Source: Bacillota bacterium (GTDB lineage: Bacteria > Bacillota > Clostridia > Peptostreptococcales > Anaerovoracaceae). From it: a DNA stretch of 24,854 bases. A model generated the notes under the pieces. That model saw nothing but the letters and a program-made list of their open reading frames with translations, did not search any database and had not been told where the DNA came from. Of the stretch, positions 22,545 through 24,854 are shown piece after piece (position 1 is the stretch's first letter; every line of letters begins with the position of its first letter). The stretch is taken from NCBI GenBank assembly GCA_017386805.1, contig JAFOGM010000279.1:1-24854 (forward strand), given 5' to 3'. A program made the translations under genes and the position numbers.

Positions 22545-23760
22545 AATCGAACTGCTGGCTCCGGCAGGAGACCTGGAGAAACTGAAAATTGCCATCGATT
22601 ACGGTGCAGATGCTGTATATCTGGCCGGTGAACTCTTTGGTCTTCGCGCAGGTGCAAAAAACTTCAGCATTGAAGAAATGGAAGAGGGCGTTTCTTACGC
22701 TCATGAACGCGGAAAAAAAGTTCACCTGACACTGAACATCTTCGCACACAACGAGGATATTTCTGCGCTGGAAACGTATCTGGATGAAATCGCTCACATT
22801 CCCTTTGACGCTTTCATTATTTCCGATGCAGGGATCATCTCTCTGGTGATGGAAAAGCTGCCCGGATGTGAGATCCATCTCAGCACCCAGGCCAATACCA
22901 CCAACTACAGAACCGCAGAATTCTGGCATCGTCAGGGCGTAAAACGCGTGGTTTTAGGCCGTGAAATGTCCTTGGAAGACATCCGTAACACCAGAGCAAA
23001 ATTATCCCCCACAATGGAAATTGAAGCTTTTGTACACGGTGCAATGTGCATTTCCTATTCCGGAAGATGTCTGCTGTCTAACTTTATGACCGAACGTGGC
23101 GCCAATCAGGGACAGTGCGCACATCCCTGCCGCTATAAGTATGCACTGATGGAAGAGAAGAGACCTGGCGAATTCTACCCTTTGGAAGAAGATCAGCGCG
23201 GAACTTATATCTTTAACTCCAAAGATATGTGCATGATCGAACATATTCCTGAACTGATCGAATCCGGCCTGGCTTCTCTGAAAATCGAAGGTCGTATGAA
23301 GAGTGTATTCTATGTGGCAACCGTCGTGAGAGCCTATCGACAGGCTATCGACGCTTACTATGCGGATCCGGAAGGCTGGACTTTCAAAGAAGAGTGGATG
23401 GATGAACTGAAGAAGGTTTCCAACCGTCATTTCACCAATGGTTTCTATTACAATAAACCCAGAAATGTGGATCAGAATTATGAAACCAGTGCATATTATC
23501 GCGAGTTCACCTTCATTGGTCTCGTTCTGGATTACGATCCTGAAACTAAGATCGCTACTGTGGAGCAGAGAAACAAGATCAGTGAAGGGGACTTTGTTGA
23601 AGTCTTCGGACCTGGCAATGTATGCTTCACTCAGACCATTCAGGGAATGACCGACGAAGAGGGAACTCCGATTTCTGCAGCTCCTCATGCTCAGCAGATC
23701 GTGAAGATCCCCATGGCAGAACCGGTTGGTAAGAATTTCATGGTAAGACGTCACATTTAG
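22537..23760 (+). CDS. trhP: tRNA wobble uridine 5-hydroxylation protein TrhP (peptidase U32 family)
   Basis: U32-family proteins were first named as collagenases, but members next to trmR take part in prephenate-dependent 5-hydroxylation of uridine 34 in tRNA. The 407 residues show the family start IELLAPAGDLEKLKIAIDYGADAVYLAGELFGLRAGAKNF (4-43), a TIM-barrel core, and the four-cysteine cluster in HGAMCISYSGRCLLSNF and NQGQCAHPCRYKY (about residues 169-200) for an Fe-S site. SLKIEGRMKS and NRHFTNGFYY mark the C-terminal part. Bacillus subtilis has two such genes in a row (trhP1, trhP2); here there is one, the longer type. GAGAAAG precedes the ATG, which overlaps trmR. Confidence 0.9.
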   Translation: MNKIELLAPAGDLEKLKIAIDYGADAVYLAGELFGLRAGAKNFSIEEMEEGVSYAHERGKKVHLTLNIFAHNEDISALETYLDEIAHIPFDAFIISDAGIISLVMEKLPGCEIHLSTQANTTNYRTAEFWHRQGVKRVVLGREMSLEDIRNTRAKLSPTMEIEAFVHGAMCISYSGRCLLSNFMTERGANQGQCAHPCRYKYALMEEKRPGEFYPLEEDQRGTYIFNSKDMCMIEHIPELIESGLASLKIEGRMKSVFYVATVVRAYRQAIDAYYADPEGWTFKEEWMDELKKVSNRHFTNGFYYNKPRNVDQNYETSAYYREFTFIGLVLDYDPETKIATVEQRNKISEGDFVEVFGPGNVCFTQTIQGMTDEEGTPISAAPHAQQIVKIPMAEPVGKNFMVRRHI

Positions 23761-23769
23761 TGATATAAT
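23761..23769 (+). promoter_or_regulatory. Putative extended -10 promoter of the CNNM-family gene
   Basis: TGATATAAT begins right after the trhP stop codon and 43 bases before the next start; AAGGAGG follows at 23789-23795. No good -35 is found. There is no terminator after trhP, so readthrough is also possible. Confidence 0.45.
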
Positions 23770-23803
23770 ACAATCAAATTTTGATTTTAAGGAGGAATTG
23801 TTT

Positions 23804-24854
23804 ATGGATCCCAGTGGACCCAGTTTATCCGTACAAATTTGTTTTCTCGTAGTTTTAACACTGTTGAATGCAGTCTTTGCTTCCGCAGAATCAGCTTTTG
23901 TTTCTTCGAATAAGAACAAAATCAAAATTCTGGCCAATGAAGGAAATAAGAAAGCAGCTTTATTGTTGGATTTGATGGATGAACCTGCACGCTTTATTTC
24001 CAGGATTCAGGTAGCTGTTACTTTCCTGCGTTTTCTTGCCTGTGCAGCAGCTGCCAGAGGACTTTGCGATGAACTTTCAAAGTATCTGATGGAACTCGAG
24101 GTTCCTTACGCAATTCAGATTTCTGTGGTTGGAATGACCATTCTTCTGGCTTATGTAACGTTGGTATTTGGAGAATTGTTCCCGAAACGACTGGCTATGC
24201 AGAATGCAGAAACCGTTGCTTTGCGCCTTGTTCGACCGATCCATATGGTTTCAAAAGTGTTGATTCCTTTTGCGGGGATCATATCCGTTACCATTTCGAT
24301 TTTAATGAAACTTTCCGGTCGGGATTCCTACCAGATGGACGGGGAATACTCCGAAGAAGAAGTGAAATCCATGCTGGATGTGGGTACAGAATCCGGTCAG
24401 CTGGATGAAGCAGGCCGCGAAATGATCGAGTCCGTATTCGATTTTGATGATGAACTGGCTTACGAAATCATGACGCCCAGAACGGACGTCTATATGATCG
24501 ATATCAACGATCCTCTGGAAGAATATCTGGACGAGCTTTTGGAAGAACGCTATTCCCGAATTCCTGTTTACGATGAGGACAGCGATGATATCATCGGTAT
24601 TCTTTATATGAAGGACTTCTTCATTGAAGCCCGCAAAGTTGGATTCGAACATGTGGACATTCGTCCTTTATTGCAAAAACCGTACTTCGTACCGGAAAGC
24701 AAGAAAATCAATGAATTGTTCGATGAACTTCAGCGTTCCAAGATGCATATTGCCATGTTGATCGACGAATATGGTGGTTTCTCCGGTATTGTTACTACAG
24801 AAGACATCATCGAAGAAATCGTTGGCAGTCTGGATGACGAATACGACGATAATG
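23804..24854 (+). CDS. CNNM/CorC (HlyC family) membrane protein with CBS pair, partial
   Basis: The frame stays open to the window edge, giving 350 residues that lack only the C-terminal part. Order of domains: a CNNM membrane domain (about 1-185) with ASAESAFVS near residue 27 and TLVFGELFPKRLAMQNAE (127-144), matching the family's GEL-PK motif; a pair of CBS domains (about 205-325) with EIMTPRTDVYMID, YSRIPVYDEDSDDIIGILYMKDF and IAMLIDEYGGFSGIVTTEDIIEEIVG; then the acidic lead-in to the CorC/HlyC domain, cut off. Bacterial relatives act in magnesium (or sodium and cobalt) transport; the old name hemolysin C is misleading. The ATG at 23804 has AAGGAGG eight bases upstream. MDPSGPSLSVQICFLVVLTLLNAVF shows the first membrane helix from about residue 9. 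Confidence 0.9.
   Translation, partial: MDPSGPSLSVQICFLVVLTLLNAVFASAESAFVSSNKNKIKILANEGNKKAALLLDLMDEPARFISRIQVAVTFLRFLACAAAARGLCDELSKYLMELEVPYAIQISVVGMTILLAYVTLVFGELFPKRLAMQNAETVALRLVRPIHMVSKVLIPFAGIISVTISILMKLSGRDSYQMDGEYSEEEVKSMLDVGTESGQLDEAGREMIESVFDFDDELAYEIMTPRTDVYMIDINDPLEEYLDELLEERYSRIPVYDEDSDDIIGILYMKDFFIEARKVGFEHVDIRPLLQKPYFVPESKKINELFDELQRSKMHIAMLIDEYGGFSGIVTTEDIIEEIVGSLDDEYDDN

Noticed and set aside
23002..23937. A 311-codon open frame on the minus strand across trhP and the next start
   Set aside because: It covers the trhP cysteine cluster and the CNNM promoter and start in antisense; the composition is not protein-like.
1..24854. CRISPR arrays, insertion sequences, prophage or toxin-antitoxin genes
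   Set aside because: No regularly spaced repeats, transposase or integrase motifs, or small paired toxin-like genes were seen on either strand.

Overview
The window looks like chromosomal DNA of a low-to-moderate GC Gram-positive anaerobe of the class Clostridia (Bacillota). The signs are a yajC / secD-secF / (p)ppGpp synthetase / dtd / hemZ / aspS order, a nadD-yqeK / rsfS / leuS block, an RNase J gene, strong AGGAGG ribosome binding sites, TATAAT promoters and a clear preference for GAA and AAG codons. I cannot name a genus. It is a housekeeping region: I see no phage, insertion sequence, CRISPR array or defence island.

Layout. (1) 1-303, minus strand: start of a Tet(M)/EF-G-like translation GTPase, diverging from (2) 510-1706, an unusual open frame joining a six-helix membrane domain to methionine sulfoxide reductase A, with a strong internal ribosome binding site before the MsrA part. 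(3) 1784-2203 acyl-CoA thioesterase and 2438-3124 purC (SAICAR synthetase, divergent clostridial type), each followed or preceded by its own signals. (4) 3268-3349, minus strand: a lone tRNA-Leu(CAA) with its own promoter and terminator. (5) 3475-3882 yajC, ended by a UUCG-loop terminator. (6) 4108-19993: a dense run of thirteen genes on the plus strand with no recognisable terminator: secD, secF, relA/spoT, dtd, a metallo-beta-lactamase-fold hydrolase, hemZ, aspS (split by a one-base frameshift), a nadD-yqeK fusion, rsfS, leuS, rnj, a ylbF-family gene and an M24 aminopeptidase P. (7) 20050-20616 efp, driven by a near-consensus promoter lying inside the aminopeptidase gene and ended by a terminator. 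(8) 20716-23760 mltG-trmR-trhP, the same order as yrrL-yrrM-yrrO of Bacillus subtilis. (9) 23804 to the window edge: a CNNM/CorC-type membrane protein, cut off.

Functionally the genes serve growth: protein export (yajC, secDF), translation and its quality control (aspS, leuS, tRNA-Leu, dtd, efp, rsfS, wobble-uridine modification by trhP and trmR), stress signalling ((p)ppGpp), RNA decay (rnj, ylbF family), NAD, purine and haem synthesis, and cell wall (mltG). The points most worth a second look are the membrane-MsrA open frame with its internal start, the aspS frameshift, the NadD-YqeK fusion whose HD domain has lost a loop, the tandem hairpins between leuS and rnj, and an operator-like dyad at the start of the msrA transcript. 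I found no evidence for a wholly new system.
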